A stretch of DNA of 64,000 bases from assembly GCA_963281155.1 (NCBI GenBank), contig CAUJLY010000004.1, positions 1,550,001-1,614,000 of the forward strand, in the 5' to 3' direction. This document shows, one piece after another, positions 1 to 13,604 of the stretch. The notes under the pieces are model-generated. The model made no database searches and was not told the origin of the DNA. It saw only the letters and a list, made by a program, of their open reading frames with translations. The first letter of the stretch is position 1; every line of letters begins with the position of its first letter. A program made the position numbers and the translations under genes. The stretch is from Rhabditophanes sp. KR3021 (Eukaryota; Nematoda; Chromadorea; Rhabditida; Alloionematidae).

Positions 1-1406
1 AAGGGAACTAAGCCAGACCAATAAATACCTCCAGATGTGCTGCTAACTACTGAGTACATACAAGATGTATGCAATGAAAATAGGGTTTCTCCCTCCGGTA
101 ATGCAAGAGGCCCAATATTCAACTTATCAGCAATTAGCGTTCTTGAGTAAGATCTGTCCCCAAAAGAGGCGATCTTGTTGTTGCTAAAAGCAATAGTACA
201 CCGAAAAGCTGAACAGTCTAAATCAGAGATAAAGACGTTGTCACCAGCTTTTTGAGATAGTAGAGCAGACGCAGCATGAGCAGCCATTCCCCCTTGATGT
301 TCCTCGAGCCAAAGCCACGAATAAAGAGACCCATTGTTACCCAAGGCAATAAGTTCTGAGTGCATGCAACCAATCTTACTAAAGCCTTTGACCCGATCTG
401 GAAAAGCATTCTTGGCACCACACCAAAATTGCAGTTCTCCTTTGACAATGAGCGAATCTTGAGTAACTTCCGGACTGACTGGAACGGGGGCTTCTCCTCT
501 TCTTTCGGATCGCTCAGCTCTTCTTCTGTTGAGGGCGGCACCCATGAAGTAATCGAATGTTCCATCGGCTAATCCTTCGCTGTCAAGGGCGGCTTGAACG
601 TCCGGAAACCCAGCATCAATAAGTGAAAGAAGTTCTTCCGGAAGAAATGCTTCTCCAACCTCATCTTCATCATCGTCTTCATCGCGAGAAAGAAGGTTGT
701 TGACTGCTTCATTTACGTTCAAGTTCGTTCTCTGGAGCTCACGAATAATGACCTCTCTTGATTTGCCTTGCAAAACGACTTGTGCTTGAGCGATCATTTC
801 TTCCGGAATAGAAGTTGCTGGAATCAATGGTCTTGACCGCTCAACGAAAATACCATGTCTATCAGCAAGGCCTCCACTCCTCCTAGCAGACATCATCACT
901 CTCCTAAAGCGGTTTGATCTTGTTGAGGCCTGAGCTGCCACAGCCGCAGCATAAGCTCCATTTACTGTGGCAGAGGGATTGATTGCGTTTGAGAGAATTG
1001 CGGTTGCATTGGAGGAAGGCGTGTTTCCTGAGCTGCTTCCATTGCCTACGCCTGAGGAGCCTGGGCCATTTCCACTTGATGAAGACTTGTTGTCTTGGTC
1101 CCCGGAGTCGATCTTTATCTTCTCGATTCCGTACTCAATCCTGCCTACATTCCCATCATTAAATAGGAAGGCTAAATGCTTAGTTCCAACCACGACTTGT
1201 TTAATCTCCTTGGTCTTGTAAGGCTTTAAAAAATTCGCAGTTGCTTGAATACCCTTATTCACTTTCACCAACAAAGCATCGCTGATTCTAAAACGTTTTT
1301 GATTAAAATGTGCTGATTTTTCAAAAACTCACTTCTCTACTAAAAGATTGTCATTGGCTCCATTAATAGGATAACCAAATAAAAGTAATTCTGGACTGTC
1401 ACCCAT
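1..1406 (-). CDS. ubr-5: UBR5/HYD-type HECT E3 ubiquitin ligase, N-terminal part (partial)
   Basis: Two exons are visible: 1333-1406 starting at ATG (MGDSPELLLFGYP), a 45-bp intron (1288-1332), then 1-1287 running off the window edge. The roughly 453 residues seen match the order of the N-terminus of UBR5/EDD/Hyd: an N-terminal beta-propeller segment, a Ser/Gly/Ala-rich low-complexity linker, then a CUE/UBA-like helical domain near residues 187-230 (IPEEMIAQAQVVLQ, followed by IIRELQRTNLNVNEAVNNLL). After this come an acidic stretch and the start of the RCC1-like propeller (ELQFWCGAK, then IYWSGLVPF). The UBR zinc finger, MLLE and HECT domains would lie to the left of the window. Family knowledge: a very large nuclear/cytoplasmic ligase for N-degrons, orphan subunits and branched chains. 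The UBA signature makes the family assignment firm. Confidence 0.93.
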
Positions 1407-3093
1407 TGTTATTTTAATGAGCTGAAATTAGAAGATTAATAAATGCAAAATTATTTCAAAATGACACGTTCGAGTTTTGAGCAGCGTATATTAAGGTACA
1501 GTTTTGTGGAATCTGAAGTGACTCATACAACGTAATGATATAACTATGAAGATTTCAATAAAACAAACTACCCAAATAACGAAACATAACTGCAATTAAG
1601 AAATAGAGTTTAAGAAAGAAATGTTTTAGCAAACATCCAGCACAACAGATAGATATAATAAAATGCTTTTGATGGTCATCTCCGTTCAGTTGGAAGGATG
1701 TTTACTTGGACCAAGTCATTGGCTAATGAAGATAGATATTTTTGTAGGTGACTAAAGTAGTGATGGGCAGAACAAATAGTATGGATTGCAAAATGTCTTG
1801 GTCTGCTTAGATGATTTAAAAAAGTAGGTGGTATCGTGGTGAGAGATTGTTAGGAAATGTTTTCTATCAAAAGGCGTTACAAATGCAGAATTTTTTATTA
1901 TTATAAAATGAAATTATTTATTTTTTAGAGACCCAAAAATAGGTCACAAACTTTTTGAAATGTTTACTTGAGTCTTAATTAAGCCAAGCTAATAATACCT
2001 AAATAGCCCCTTGAAAATATTTGAATTCGAAAGGCCAAATAATAATTTGCTAATCTAATCTCCTATAAAAAAGGACCATTCAAATTTTATGGCCATTACA
2101 CAGTTGGAAACGTGCATCTATTAATATAATATATATCGCAAAATCAATTAACAACCAAGCAACCCAACGCCCAATAAATATCTGCAAAGCAAAGAAAAAA
2201 ACACATATTTGTGTCATAAGCAACAACTTATTTGAAAAAACGATGTTAGATATAAAACAATGATATATCGACTTTTACAGATAACAACTAGACGTTTTTG
2301 GCAAAAATTGTCGTAGATAAGCAGTGCGTAGTCTTGCACCATGACGATTTGGTAGGAAGCTACTTTCGAAAGAGATGTTTTAAGTGATTTGCTCATTAAA
2401 GATTGAAACACAGTGTATTGCAAGGAAGGTTTTGTACTTTTAGTGGAAACGGTAGTTTGTAGGATTAATTTAGTTTTAAGGATAATTATCGGGACTCTGA
2501 GACATCAGCATTAATAAAAGCGTTTCCATACATATGACCATTCGTCGCACCAGGTAATAATTTGGGGCAATGCTCTAAAAAGTGATGCAACTTAATAACC
2601 CATCCAGTACACATTTGTCACAATTAAGGCAATGAATAAACTAAAACGTTATTCAAAATATAAACATTTGCAAAATACATTCCAAAAGAAAACTAAATCG
2701 TAGTCATACAATTTATCTCGAGGCCAAAGCAAAGATGCACCTAGGCAAAACAAAAAGTGGTGACTTAATTTTGTATATTTACTCTAATCAACTAAAGTGA
2801 TGGAACGGACAACTTGTTGTAGTCGATATCATTTTCGAATCTAAATAAAGGAAACCATACATTATTGGCGTTACACAGGGAATGGCTTATTTTGACGGAG
2901 TCTCAACTTGACATCTCGTCAAACAAATTGTGGAGAAACGCCATTTGGCAGTTGTTTTTTGAATATCTACTACGTATGTGATCATACTCGTAGTACAATA
3001 ATTTGGTTATAACATTCGTTCAGATGTGATCTTTCGTCAAATCAATTATAGCAATTTATTAAATCAACCATTTACTTTTAGACTTAAATTGTT
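1407..3093. other. Intergenic, ubr-5 / BTB-kelch divergent upstream region
   Basis: This 1.7 kb holds the upstream regions of the two divergent genes. It is AT-rich with poly-A/T runs. I see no open frame with coding character, no tRNA and no repeat family. Confidence 0.5.
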
Positions 3094-5020
3094 ATGGTTA
3101 TAGAAGATTCTTTGAATGGCTTGAGTGCCACTCTTGACTCAATGTATAGATTCAACAGCGAATATCCTACCCTAGCGGAGTTTACTATTATCTTCGAGGA
3201 CAAGAAATACTTTTTTCACAAAGGTGTGTTGATTGCTTTGTCAGATTTCTTTGCAAAGAGGCTTCCTTTTAGTTGTTCGGGTTCGCAAACGCCATCTACT
3301 GCTATTATTAAATCTGAGGGAATGACTCATGAGTTGATGGAAAAGATAGTGAAGATAAGTTATGGACAGTATATCACATGTACTGATGCGGATGAATTAA
3401 GAGCTTTAAAGGTTTTTGCTAAAAAGTACAATTCGTCATTCATTGACGACTACTTGAGTGGAAAGGATACTAGAGGATGGAATCAAGATAGGAGTAAGCC
3501 AGATAACGTCGTGGCTGAGAATGCAGCTACTTCCTCTAGGAAGGAAAAAACGAAAAAGACGGAATTAGAGACTCCATCCATTCAAACTAAAGATACAGAC
3601 ATGCTTCAGATTGTTGGTCACTTAGAAAGGTCGGAAACCGATTTAGCGAGAAAACTCATAGAAGTGTTGCCAGACTTTGGTTCTACCATTACCTCCGAAG
3701 AAACAATCAGGAAATTTCGCAACATGTCCTACGCCAACTTTATCAATTTTATGTTAATTTATGTAACGGTGAACGGTGTTAGTGAAGAAGCGATGCTTCA
3801 GTTTTTAGATGCTTGGAAAACTGCAAATTTGGGGAAATTTGCAATCTTATACCAACCATTGACGTCTCTTCTTATGTTAAATTTCAAAAATGATATCATT
3901 GAGATGAGGTTAAATTCTTCTACTTATCCTGAAACATCGAAAGCCCCTAATATCAAGAAAAAACAGGAGATCGAGCAAATTGTTGCAAAATTGGTGAAAT
4001 CATCTGGAGACACGCAGCAATGGAGTATGAAAAAGCTTGAAAGTGATATGAAAAAGCACCAGCCTAAGTTATTGAAAGCAACTAAAAAAACGTTCTTCTT
4101 TGGTGGATATGATTTAAAGGAAGGTGGGGCTTATGAAGCTGAAAATCCCGAATTACCGCGACACATCGTATATGATCATGCAAACAAAATGTTTAGTGAG
4201 TTAGATGCTCAAGAAAATATTTTTAATGGAGCTAAAGGTCTGGAAATGCGCAATAACATTTATCTGTTTGGCGGAGTTGATCATTTGGGGCGAGAATCTA
4301 AAAAGGTATTTGTCTATGGAGCTGATATAAATGAATGGTATGGGGAGGAAACGGCGGCGATGCCTTTTGTTCGCAAGAACTTTGAAGTTGCCACTGCCTT
4401 TGGACACATCTTTTTGATTGGCGGAAATGACGATAATCAAGCGGTCGTCCAAAGATATGATATGAATCACAATAAGTATATCGATGTTCCTTCAAAAGTA
4501 GGTAAACTTAGTGGATCATCAGCTGTTGTTTACAACAATGTTATTTATTGTTTTGGTGGAAATGGCAGAAGTGTTTGCAGGCTTGATGCAAGATGTCCTG
4601 CTGGATTAGAAGATATCTCTAGAACATGGAAGATTAATAAGAGTTTTGCTGGTACGTGTCTTAATGGCAATCATGCCTTCGTTGTTGGTGGCAAGAATGA
4701 TAAGGGAAAGTATATTGGGAAGGTCGAAGCATATGATTTCATTTGTGAGAAGTATGAAAACCTAAAAAGTTTGACGCAGGGAAGATCGAATGTAAGCTAG
4801 GATATATTTTAAGCGTTTAATTATCTTCTTTCAGGCCATGACTACAATAGTCAATGAAAAAATAACTGTATTTGGAGGACAAACAAGCTTGACGAATTGT
4901 ACGAATGTTATTGAATCTTATGGCTCCGACAGAAATTGGGTACAAGAGAATTATAAATTGCCTGAAATTAGAGCTGGTTCTGTTGCTCTTACTTTGGATG
5001 CTTCTAAATTTGTGTTTTAA
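3094..5020 (+). CDS. BTB-kelch protein (probable CUL3 substrate adaptor)
   Basis: Exons 3094-4791 and 4835-5020 flank a 43-bp intron (gtaagct...tttcag) and give 627 residues. The join restores a kelch repeat across the splice (GRSN|AMTTIV). The BTB domain spans about residues 25-115 (FTIIFEDKKYFFHKGVLIAL). The middle (about 190-300) is helical and could be a degenerate BACK region. Kelch blades fill the C-terminus, marked by repeated hydrophobic-GG pairs: FFFGGYD, IYLFGGVD, IFLIGGND, IYCFGGNG, AFVVGGKN, ITVFGGQT. Family knowledge: BTB binds CUL3 and the propeller binds the substrate. The blades are divergent, as expected for a nematode-specific branch. A kelch fragment at 44.7 kb may be a relative. 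Class is certain; the ortholog is not identifiable. Confidence 0.88.
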
Positions 5021-8000
5021 GCATTTAATTGGCATCAAAAACTTTCATAAACACTATTACTGATCTCTAATACATTTTTAAATGACTTCGATAATATTTC
5101 TAAACCATGTTTCATTGTTTTTTAATAATGTTTTTTAAATATATAACTTATTTAACTGCTTTCTATTGATCTTTTAAATCACAAACGATTATATTCTGAT
5201 AATTCTGAAAAACATCAATGTAAGGCAAATAACATAATAGTATTTAAAATAAATTTTGAAACTTTTTATAATTTTAATGATACAAATATGTTATTTTAAC
5301 CATCGTTTCTTTTTAAGCACAAACAACAACAATCTTATCAACGTCCAAAAAAGTGCCAATCAAGACTAGTCATAAACTAGCTTTCCATTTAAATCCTTAT
5401 GTTCGCCAATTCTTTAATGGGGTCATCAAAATAAATATAGAGTCACACGCAAAAGTATTTCCTTTCAAATTACCATAATCCGTACTTCACAAAATCTGCC
5501 AAATTAGTTATTCTTACTGAGAAGGCTTTTTCTGCTTTCCAATATAATCAACTGAATATATCAGGCCTAACTTTGTACAAATTACTTTAAAAAGTCGTTA
5601 AATTTGTTAAAGATATTAGAGTTGTTTAGGAAATTGTCTATTATCTTAAATTCTTTCAAACAATCAAAAAACACCAGCTTAATTTTGTATTAATTCTGAG
5701 TTTTATCTAGTATTTTTACTACTTTTGATATCATCAACCATTCATAACAAACAAATACTCCCTTGATGACGATACTTCCATTAAATGGAAGATACTACTT
5801 ATTTTGCCCAAGAGTAAGCTATGTGACAGTAAAAAATTGTGATGCAAACTTTTTAAAATGACTATTTGTTTTCTTTTACATACAATATCATCAACTGACT
5901 TTGGTGCTATTTATTTTTATTATTCATTGAAATTTCTTGTCCATGGAATGTAACTGGTTAAGGAAATTTACAAAAATACATACTCCTATTTCATGTCCAT
6001 CATTAAAATTTTTATTCTATTTTGTACTTTTATTTAGCCCTTCTATTTACGGTAATAAACATTAATCTTCCATCGTTGTTGCACAACTAATATGCCCACT
6101 TTACAACGGACCCATCAGCCCACCCGATTAATAATAAGTTCCTACTTTTCCTCAGACAGATTACATTTAATTAAATAGTTTACAAATACCACCCCTCTTA
6201 CACAAAATTGTCTTTATGGATAATTGTCAGTAGCAGGGTGGTTGCAATCATACACCACCATTATTATATGATTAATTTGAGACAACAAAGGCTGGGGCTG
6301 CGCATAAGCTTTTTTGTACCAACATACAACATCTCTCAACTCATCTTCTGCTATTTGTGCAAAGAAGATACAAGTTGACGTTACTATTATCAGAACAAAA
6401 AGACTAATGTTGATTTGTTACCTCACTATCATCTTTTTTGATATACCAATATATTACCACAACTTGTGTATTATTCATCAAGCATTATACTTTTTTGAAC
6501 ATTCCCTGGTAACTAAATCGAACCCTTAAAAGCTTTTATATTTTGGATATTAGTTTGGTTTTGCCCTTAGATGATTCAAACAGAAAAGTACGATATTTAT
6601 ACTAAATTTTATGATTAAGCACACCAATATTTATACCATATTCAAACCAAATTATTTATATGATTAAATAGCTTTTGTGGTGCTTGCTTTTTTACTGACC
6701 CTAAAAAATTCCTCCAAATCTTTCTTTCTTCTATCTTTAACACTTTACATATCACTCCATTCTTAAGCTATTTACTGCTAAAAGACTCCTACTACAAGCA
6801 ATTAATCTTTTTAATTTTGAAGTACACTCGATTTTTGTCGAACCAAAACTTTGCAAATGTATGTAGTGCTTTTTCTCGATGATGGTTGTTTTGCTCCCAC
6901 TAATGATGCTGATAATAATGATAAAGTATATAGGATATATAAATCTATAAATTAACAAAGAACTACTCCTACTACCCTCAATTTCATTCTTACATTGCTA
7001 ACACTTTCATTTTTTAACTACTAATAATGCCAATGATCAATCTTTTCTATGTGATCGTTTATTTAATTTGAAGGAAACAAATAAATATAACTATATCTAT
7101 GTATAAATATTTTGGGTAACGTATTTAGAGTATGCGTAGAGGTGATAACAAATAAATGTATATGCTTTTGTTTTCAATTGATATAATAAATTCATATTAG
7201 ATGTACTATATCATTCTTTTTATATTAATTTCCTTAATTAACTCACATTTTACCTATTTTTGATTCTCGCATTTGCTATCCTTTTTGTTAAAACTCTTAC
7301 TAAACAAATAAAAATATACAACCATTCTTCAAATCTCCACCATTTGAAATATATATCTTCATCCTTTCAATATGATCTTTATTTTAAAGAAAATATCAGA
7401 TTGCATGTATTATACCAAACCACAACCAACACTTTTTTGTTGTCAGTCAGGACGATAAATTTATATTTTATAATTACATTCCCAGCATATTGTTTAAACA
7501 CCTGGTGATAAAGCTATTTTTCATTCGAAAACATTATCTATTGTCTCGTCTTTATTTAAACAGTTTGAATTTATTTAAACTAGTGGAGAAAATATGATGA
7601 GCCAGTGGTTGATGTCAAGCTGTGCTTTTTAGTTTAAATTACTGCATGTTAGGTAATTTGTGAAAGATCTTGCATAAATCTTACTTAGACCCGTTCATAC
7701 CGTTGAAATTATAGCCGTTGCAATTTTACCCGCTACACTTCTACCCGTATCATTTTCATTTGCAGGTGGTTTTTAACACAATATCATATTAACTATTACT
7801 ACATTACCAAATGTTGCGAAAACCCTTTTTTATTAAACTTCAAAAGAACCTAGTCAGTGGCAAAAAGTCTTTATGGATCATTAATCATTTGGATTTAAAT
7901 GCTATAACATTTACTTCTTGGAAAAGCCTCTTTTTGCGGGCAATAAAGTTTGCCGCTTTGATCTCGTGCACATTCTGAGGTTACTTACATAATATGTTTT

Positions 8001-9058
8001 AGCCATAAAAATGATGTCAAAAACCTTTGATGTAAGGTTCTTACACCCCTTTTACAACACATGTATTGTCCTTATTTGTTAAAGTTTTTATCACATTCCA
8101 TCACCCCGATTAATAACTAACTATTTTAAATAATCTTTTTTTGACAACAGATTAAATCGGCACCACTATAAATTTAATCTACCCTTAAAAGGTGTCCGAA
8201 CCCAACACCATTCCACCTTACCTATTAACTTTTTATCAAGACTCTTCTTAAAATGTCTCCCATGTTATGTTCAAATGACATAGGATGATGTTATAAAACT
8301 TTAAATTTTATTTTGTTCTTCTAATCAAATACATATATTGGGATAGCAAGGAGGGAACAATATTATTGCCCTCATAAATGTGTTGCATTGACAAGAATTT
8401 TTATAGATATATGAGGATATGTGATACATAATTGCTTTGATGCTATTAAATATGAATAAAGTTATGTAGATTTTTGGAATCGTCTTTAATGTTTTCGTTG
8501 ACCGCAACATTTCCTTGCTATTGGCACGATTTATGTAACGTATATTTACTAGTTGACGTAATTTTGAATATATTCATTCATCCATTACTTTAATATGCTT
8601 ATTGATCTCTTGGACAATAAATTATCTATATTACACCTGACATCAATTTCAATTCTACTAGAGGAAGTGTTAATAGGCAAACAATTAATTGGCATATTTA
8701 TTAGGATGCCTTAAAACAATCAGATCGTGTCACAAATTGCGTCCTTCTGTTTAACAGACTGTATTATAATGTCGTCATGTATGTATTTGATTTATTTGAA
8801 AATCTTTCCTCAATTTTAAGTCAACCGAAAAAAGAGGGACTATCAATGTCAACACCAAAAAATTGAACTGATCTTTTTACTCCATCCTCTTTTCTTTTTT
8901 TACCTCCTCAAGGTCATGTGTTTATTTTAAACATTATTTTCTTTACAGGTACTCGAATGGTCTAACAGACCAATTTTTCGCTATATTATTTTACAATCTC
9001 TTTTTGTGATCATCTACTTATTTTGACAAAACTATACATTTATTTAAATAATATTATT
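5021..9058. other. Long intergenic region, AT-rich
   Basis: About 4 kb without a supported gene. It contains many homopolymer runs and a short degenerate tandem repeat at 7688-7758, listed separately. Short open frames here lack family resemblance and splice-supported extensions. Confidence 0.5.
7688..7758. repeat. Degenerate short tandem repeat, about 15-16 bp unit
   Basis: On the minus strand about four imperfect units of 15-16 bp share a CGG core: GATACGGGTAGAAGTG, TAGCGGGTAAAATTG, CAACGGCTATAATTT and CAACGGTATGAACGGG. The CG content stands out against the AT-rich surroundings. This may be the remnant of a longer minisatellite or a piece of a transposon end. No function is implied. Confidence 0.5.
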
Positions 9059-9760
9059 ATGAGCAAAAAAGAAGGCAAAGAAGGCTCTGATTTGAAGGTG
9101 TCAAGAGACGATGTGATGAGTGAACCTATCTCCGACAAAAAGCAAAAAGATAAATCTCAAAAGTTAACTTTCACACAACGGGTATTCAACTTCAAAAGTT
9201 CATTAAAAAATCTAAACAGTAACTCGCAGCAGAATTTGGCAATGACTCAAAGTATGACATTACCGGAGTTGAAAGCGACTAGTCCTAAAGGTGGGAAAAG
9301 AGATAAGAAAGGTACGAAGAGAGACAGACATTATAGGGCTTCATCGCAAGAGCCTAATTCGCAGAGGGAGAATGATTTTTTGATTCAGTCGCTTGAAACA
9401 TTGGCTGAGGAACCACCCATTGTGGCTAGGTAACTTTATATCCTTAGTTGGTGCGTAATCGTTATTTGTAGAAGTATTCCTAAAGGAGCCGTTCGCGAAG
9501 AAATAGATTATAATGAAAAAAGCCTCCAAAATTGTTTATTCGATGCAGAAGTGTACGACAAAATGCTAGCAGACTCTCTCAAAGCATGTGACATCCTCAA
9601 AGATCATCTAAACGACTGTGTAGGCCATATCCGCGGTATGTCCCCTCAAAGAACCTTATCCTCCATGTCCTCAACCTACTCATCTCCAAAATCTCCGGCG
9701 TCGACATTACCAAGCAGCAGCACCAACTCAGCCCTCAGCAGTTCCTACCACTTCTCCTAA
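9059..9760 (+). CDS. Unrecognised conserved-looking protein, Lys-rich N-half and Ser-rich tail
   Basis: Exons 9059-9429 and 9472-9760 flank a 42-bp GT-AG intron and give 219 residues. I chose the ATG at 9059 (MSKKEGKEGSDL) because an in-frame upstream start at 9023 adds a non-polar stretch typical of 5' UTR translation. The first half is Lys/Asp/Ser-rich and probably disordered, with one hydrophobic/basic segment (FTQRVFNFKSSLKNL). The second half has a compact segment, about residues 122-175 (IPKGAVREEIDYNEKSLQ, then a helix with DKMLADSLKACDILKDHL). A Ser/Thr/Pro-rich tail ends in SSSYHFS. The helical segment could be a short coiled coil. I do not recognise the family. It has no signal peptide or membrane segment, so it is probably intracellular. 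Confidence 0.75.
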
Positions 9761-12679
9761 TCTTTATCCTTTACTGTACCATAAATAGCTTGTTCTTCCT
9801 TCTTTTTGTCATATCACTTAATTGCTGCATATAAAAACTATTTTTAAAAAATTATCCATATATTTTTGGTATCATTTTAATTCAATTGCTTCTAAATTTG
9901 TGTAAAAGATAATATTTATATTCATTTAATGACAATGGAATATTTATTATGTTGACATTTACTATTTATGAGCCGAGAGTGAATTCAAAGACTACAAGCA
10001 TATGCTTATGATATCACACTTCCAACAAACATTAATTTTCAACTATGGTTCTGTGTCATTCTTCTACTTTAAATGTGCTACGTGATCCCAAAGGCATGTG
10101 TCATTAATGGCATGTGTTAAAGCTCCGTTGAAAGTGTAAAGTATTAAACTATGAAAGAGTACGGATGATAAGACCCTAATATTTATTCAAACAGTTATTC
10201 TCGCATCGTTAACTTTTAAATTAAAAATTTCAACTTTTTTGGCTTGATTAAATTTATATACACAAAGCCAATATATTTGTATCTGTCCTTTTAAAGCAAT
10301 TTTTTGATTTAAAAGATTAACAATCATTTATTCTACTACTGTATTAACCTCTGCTGTCTCTTAAACTTTCAAATTAATTTTGATATATCTACCACGACTA
10401 ATGTCATTAGGACATATATTCTTTCTCCTACAAAAAAGGATATTTATAGTTTGTGAAGGTGGTGTGGTGCATATCAAAAATGGAATACGTACCACTATGT
10501 CATCTTTTTTCTAAATTAAATAACTTGCTTTCTGAAAGGGAGAAAAAAGTTTGATGGCAATTTAATTAATGTTTGGATGAATTGTTATTAACTGAAATTT
10601 GACTTGTTTATTTGCTACAACTTTAGTATCTGAAGTTGCTTTTAACAAGACTCCTGCCCAAATACTTACTATGTAACAGTTTAATGAATTTTATATTAAT
10701 TTGTTCAAATATTATTTCACTTAAATTATTACAATTACTTTGAATTATTAAATTGTTGCATTTGCAGGTGCATGCTTAATGGTATGACTACGTTTTTTAA
10801 TCAAAAAGCAACATATTTATTAAAGCTTATTAAGCTAGGTGTTAAATAATTAAAATTTTCAATTACATTGATGGAATTTTTAATTTCAATTATGTCATAC
10901 TTGTTTAGCACTTTAATGGATGCCATTATTAAACTTAATAATTACTGAGGAATGCATCTTTACAGTACATCAATCTTTTCTTAAAACGACGAATGTATTT
11001 ATTTATCTTTAACATCATTACTTACAGTGCCTTAAGATTAACTAGTTGATTTCCTTTTAAAATTAAACTTTATTAGTACCCACTACTTTTATCCACTGTA
11101 CTACTCTAAATTTCATTAATTTTCCATTGTTTAAGCCATGCTTTTTACATGTTGCACAATTTATTCATCCATATACTTTCGCACTATATCATCTACTGAC
11201 TTAATACATCATTTTTCTACGGAAATCGTGAACAAATTGACTAAGAATGTATTTTTAAATTCATATCAAACCTTTTTATAGCCATAAAAAATATATATTT
11301 AATTTTAATAAACATAATTAATGAATTCCCTAAAAATGAAAACCTATTTTCACTTGACTCCTTGATTAATCATTCCCCTTTCCTTCTCCTTCGTTTAATC
11401 TTTCTTCTATCTCCTCATTATAATATTATTTGTAGTGCCACAAAATTAGAATTAATAAAAAAGCTTTCCCACAAATCAACACAAAAATACATGCTGCTTT
11501 TGAGAGAAAGTTTAACCGAATTGTTGTCACTTTTATTTAGTTGAATTTTGATAAGAAACTTGGCGTTTACCACCCCCAAATGGGAAGCCATGGCTTTTTC
11601 GGCTTTGAGAATAAATAAATAAGACTAATTAGTTGTGCCATTAACAACACTTATCCACCTCATAAAATTCACTAACTACTAATTGTGGCCATATAAAAAA
11701 AGAAATTGTTCCGGTTTGCACTTCATTTTGGGGCTGGACATCATCATCACATGCGTTTTTGAAAGTATTTTTGCCAGCTCAAGATAATGGGCAATGCCTT
11801 CTATTTTTTATTCTCTTTATTTTTTAAGCTTAAGAAGTAGCTGAAGAGAGTCTGCTAAATCATTATCCTAAATTAATGTGCAGATAATATCGGTCCTTTT
11901 TCACGACGACCAACCTTCCTATCTTTCCTCTTTTCCAAGGAAGATGTGTTCATGTGGATGGCTGACAAAAGATATAGCGAAGTTAGATTTGGATGTAGCT
12001 ATTTTGTGCTTCGTTTTTTAACACCGTCATATTCATTAAGAGGAACAATTTAGGGAAGAAGAATCATTTTAGTAGACATTCTAGAGGAAATCCCATTTAA
12101 TGGTTTGTCGTTCCATTAAATAACAACTTTTGAATTGGACAAATAAGTTTACATTGTTTCGATAAAGTGTACCTTGTATCGTTTCCAAGGCAAGCCTTTT
12201 CATAGTGATGTCTGTAATATTTTTGCCACAAAAAGGTAGTAATATAATGGCATTAGATAATAGCTATGCAAAATAGTAGTACAATATTTGATACACAGAA
12301 GTTGTTGTTTTTGATTTGGTCATAATATTACCATACACCTCATTTTCGCCAAATTTAAATGCTAACTTTTCGGGGCGCTCCTAAATTAAGGAAGTCGCCA
12401 AGCCTGACTAATGCCTCTTAATTGGTCTAATCTCGCTTATATTTATTCTTATACATTTCATGTATTTTAAGCTATTTATTTCATCTAAGTAGTGTTTTTA
12501 ACACATTTCCCACCTTCAACTCTCCGACCCACTCTCTTTGAATATTTAAACAGACTACGAACTAGTACTTTCCTAGAATTTATGAGTGATGATGGGGTGT
12601 AACGATTGGCTTTATTTATAATTCATCAAATCATTATAAAATATTTTATTTTCAGAGTTTCGAACTTATTTAGTTAAAA
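9761..12679. other. Long intergenic region upstream of the peptide gene
   Basis: About 2.9 kb of AT-rich DNA with several short pyrimidine blocks. No coding frame, tRNA or structured repeat could be supported. It presumably carries distal control elements of the neuropeptide gene that follows. Confidence 0.45.
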
Positions 12680-13019
12680 ATGGCACGCGTCTTCAATTTG
12701 ACTACAAGTGTTTTGTTGTTTGTTGGCTTGGCAGCTTTGTTTTCAAATACATTTGCTTATAAGGCGAATAACCAAGGTAAGTTAGGAGGTTGTACTTTCA
12801 GTTACTTTTTAATTGCCTTGTTTAGAAGCTCAACTTTATGACGTCGACGAATTCTACAGCAAACTATTCCATCAACTACCACCAATCAACCGCTTGATGG
12901 ACAAGAGGAGAGTCATGCCCAAGGATGGGTATCTCCTCCGCTTCGGCAGAGCCAACGTCCAAAACGAAGACTTTCAACTTCAGAACTTTCCAGACTTGCC
13001 AGTCTTCAGATTTGGTTAA
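12680..13019 (+). CDS. FMRFamide-like (RFamide) neuropeptide precursor
   Basis: Exons 12680-12776 and 12826-13019 flank a 49-bp intron and give 96 residues. A signal peptide is clear: MARVFNLTT, then a hydrophobic LLFVGLAALF core and a likely cleavage after NTFA. The exon 1 end Gln-G joins in phase to EAQLYDVDEF. A dibasic/tribasic site (DKRR) precedes VMPKDGYLLRFGR, where Gly-Arg is an amidation plus cleavage signal predicting a peptide ending in LLRF-amide. The C-terminal stretch ends PVFRFG directly before the stop, giving a second possible RF-amide. Only one or two RFamide peptides are encoded, unlike multi-copy flp genes. Small two-exon genes with long upstream DNA are typical of neuropeptide loci. 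The specific flp ortholog is uncertain. Confidence 0.85.
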
Positions 13020-13604
13020 AGTTTTCGCCTGCAAGCCCTTTCTTAAACTAAACTTCTCTTCTCCCGCCCCAAGATCTCTCTCTTCAAATCCATTCATCTG
13101 ACAGTTTTGATTCTCTCTCTCACTCCAAATCACCAGAAAATGGCACCTTAACGCATCTTTATTTCTCCATTACAGTAAAATAAATTTTTAATCGTCAATA
13201 TTAACTTTATAATAAATATTTTTTGCCCATGATTTACTCCCACTCAATTTCTATTTACAAAAATACGAATCCACTCACAACAGACTTTACATTATGTATT
13301 TATGTATAAAGCAATCACTAATTACTTAAACATATTAATATCATCTATATATTGGCCATCGTGTTATTCTGATACACTTTAACAACAAGTATATTGATAT
13401 CAACAATTAATTATGCCACGTCACAAACTACCAACTTATTTTATTTGGCAAAAAGATATACAACATTAAACTTAATTAAAAAAATCCACTTATAAACATA
13501 GTTAATATATTTTGAGATAGTTTTGAAGTGCAGCAGGCATTAGATTTTTACTGATGTGTGTAATAAATAAGACGATATGACCGAGTTGCTTTGGTGTTGG
13601 ATAC
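13020..13604. other. Convergent 3' flank
   Basis: Space between the peptide gene and the 3' end of the macro-RING-DTC gene. It includes AATAAA-like signals near 13180 for the plus-strand gene. No other gene was seen. Confidence 0.5.
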
